Part shown: positions 62,771 through 64,000 of the stretch, one piece after another
Layout: every line of letters begins with the position of its first letter
How positions within the stretch are numbered: position 1 is the first letter of the stretch
Source: Candidatus Desulfovibrio trichonymphae
Lineage (GTDB): Bacteria > Desulfobacterota > Desulfovibrionia > Desulfovibrionales > Desulfovibrionaceae
DNA: 64,000 nt
Direction of reading: 5' to 3'
Assembly (NCBI RefSeq): GCF_002355955.1
Contig: NZ_AP017368.1
Span: 248,001-312,000, forward strand
The notes under the pieces: model-generated
Databases searched by the model: none
The model's input: the letters and a program-made list of their open reading frames with translations, nothing else
What the model was told of the DNA's origin: nothing
Program-made: the position numbers and the translations under genes

Positions 62771-64000
62771 TTATTTTTCGCGATCCAGCACGCGCAGGGC
62801 AATGGCTTCGGCCAGATGTTCCGTGCTGATGGCCCGGGCGCGTGCCAGATCCGCAACGGTTCTTGCAAGGCGCAGCACGCGGGTATAGGCCCGTGCGGAA
62901 AGCCCCAGACGTTTCACGGCCGCACGCATGAGTGTGTGACCGGCCGCCTCAAGCGCGCAGTGACGCTCCAGAAGGCTGCCGAACAATTCCGCGTTTGCAG
63001 TGTATGGATTGGCCCGCAAAACGTTTTTGCTGCAAGATTCGCGCGGCCAGCACCCGGTCGCGCATTTCGCCCGAGGCGCCGCTGCCTTTTGGGTCGCGCA
63101 GGTCTTCATAGGGCACGGCCGGAACCTCCACATGCACGTCAATGCGGTCGAGCAGCGGCCCGGAGAGCCGGGCGCGGTAACGGGCCAACTGATCTGGTCT
63201 GCAAACGCACGCATGCTCCGTGTGGCCGTAATAGCCGCAGGGGCAGGGGTTCATTGCCGCCACCAGCATACAGGCCGCGGGATAGGTGACGCTCTGGGCG
63301 ACACACGGGCAATGCTTACCACGCCGTCTTCCAGGGGCTGGCGCAGCACTTCCAGCGCGGACTTGCGGTATTCCGGCAGTTCATCCAGAAAAAGCACGCC
63401 GCGGTGCGCCAGCGAGACTTCTCCGGGGCGGGGGTTGCGCCGCCGCCTACAAGCGCCACGTCCGAAATAGTGTGGTGCGGCGAACGGAATGGCCGTGTGG
63501 TCATAAGTCCGGTGTCGGGTGGCAATTTGCCCGCCACGCTGTAGATTTTGGTGACTTCCAGGGCTTCTTCAAAACCGAAGGGAGGCAAAATGGTGGGCAG
63601 TCGTTGGGCCAGCATGGTTTTGCCGCTGCCCGGCGGCCCCAGCATAAGTACGTTGTGTCCGCCGGCTGCGGCAATCTCCAGAGCGCGTTTTGTGCTCTGC
63701 TGGCCTTTGACGTCGCGGAAATCAAGCCCATAGGCCCGCAGCGCCGGGCTTTGCTGCGTCAACGGGGAAATGGCGTCAAGCTCCGCTTCATCGGCCAGAA
63801 AAGCGGCGCATTGGGCCAGATTTCGCGGGGCGAACACGTTAAGTCCGCGTGTTACGGCGGCTTCAGCCGCGTTGCCCGGTGGCACGATCAGCCCTGCCGC
63901 GCTTTTTTTCTGGCCAGAATGGCTAGGGGAAGCACGCCGCTGACGGCTTTGATCTCGCCAGTGAGCGAGAGCTCGCCTGTTAAAAAAAGATTTTCCAGTT
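62771..64000 (-). pseudogene. comM: ComM/YifB-family Mg-chelatase-like ATPase, multiply frameshifted (partial)
   Basis: The gene enters from the right edge. Its segments, in order on the minus strand: LENLFLTGELSLTGEIKAVS; a break at the T7 run 63903-63909; IVPPGNAAEAAV to Walker A MLGPPGSGKTMLAQRLP and [16 protein letters not shown]; a lost G near 63435; [19 protein letters not shown] in the next frame; a shift near 63300; [13 protein letters not shown] with DRIDVHVEVP; a shift near 63010; then NAELFGSLLERH to GLSARAYTRVLRLARTVADL and a stop at 62771. At least four frameshifts. ComM is a helicase aiding branch migration in natural transformation. Confidence 0.88.

Overview
The window reads as a chromosomal segment of a sulfate-reducer-type deltaproteobacterium of the Desulfovibrionaceae. 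Evidence for this is a Coo-type membrane [NiFe] hydrogenase operon (cooMKLXUH-hypA-cooF), a rex-atpE-atpB neighbourhood, NfnAB transhydrogenase, an adenylate kinase with a Cys/His metal site in its LID, and an STT3/PglB oligosaccharyltransferase. Many broken genes sit beside intact housekeeping genes, which suggests a host-associated lineage undergoing genome erosion. The taxonomic placement and the symbiont idea are inference.

Layout. 1-3.4 kb: branched-chain amino acid operon ilvB-ilvN-ilvC. 3.5-4.2 kb: adk (minus strand). 4.8-7.9 kb: an AT-rich autotransporter with internal repeats and an (AC)10 tract upstream. 7.9-10.6 kb: a Tat-exported DUF362 protein and a fused NapH/NapG-like iron-sulfur protein. 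10.6-17.6 kb (minus): rsmG, pglB (late frameshift), tsaC, znuA-znuC-znuB and a DUF1848 pseudogene. 17.8-26.6 kb (plus): fabD, argS, a SPOR protein, the lipid-transport set mlaE-F-D-C-A, an orphan oppD-type ATPase and yigZ. 26.6-31.9 kb (minus): a decayed efflux adaptor, rpsI, rplM, dapB, ligA. 32.1-37.6 kb (plus): panC, metK, aroC, recD2.

37.7-41.0 kb holds the most striking locus: a type I-C cas3 whose 3' end runs in frame straight into the first repeat of a 21-repeat, 20-spacer CRISPR array. The other cas genes and the leader are absent from the window, which looks like one deletion. 41.1-45.4 kb: rlmB-like methyltransferase, a surface-carbohydrate protein and hemW. 45.9-48.2 kb (minus): F0 ATP synthase genes (atpZ, atpI, atpB, atpE) followed by a rex pseudogene. 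48.6-56.9 kb (minus): the Coo hydrogenase operon. 57.7-59.9 kb: nfnA-nfnB. 60-64 kb: tRNA-Leu, then a scrambled tract (chimeric flavoprotein gene, DNA methyltransferase relic), a hydroxyacid dehydrogenase and a comM pseudogene cut by the window end.

Together the intact genes give energy conservation (hydrogenase, Nfn, F0), envelope maintenance (Mla, PglB, autotransporter) and basic biosynthesis. The broken genes cluster in defence, competence, efflux and redox regulation (CRISPR-Cas, methyltransferase, comM, RND adaptor, rex). Several inactivating changes are single-base indels, some in homopolymer runs, so reads should be checked before any one of them is taken as biological.
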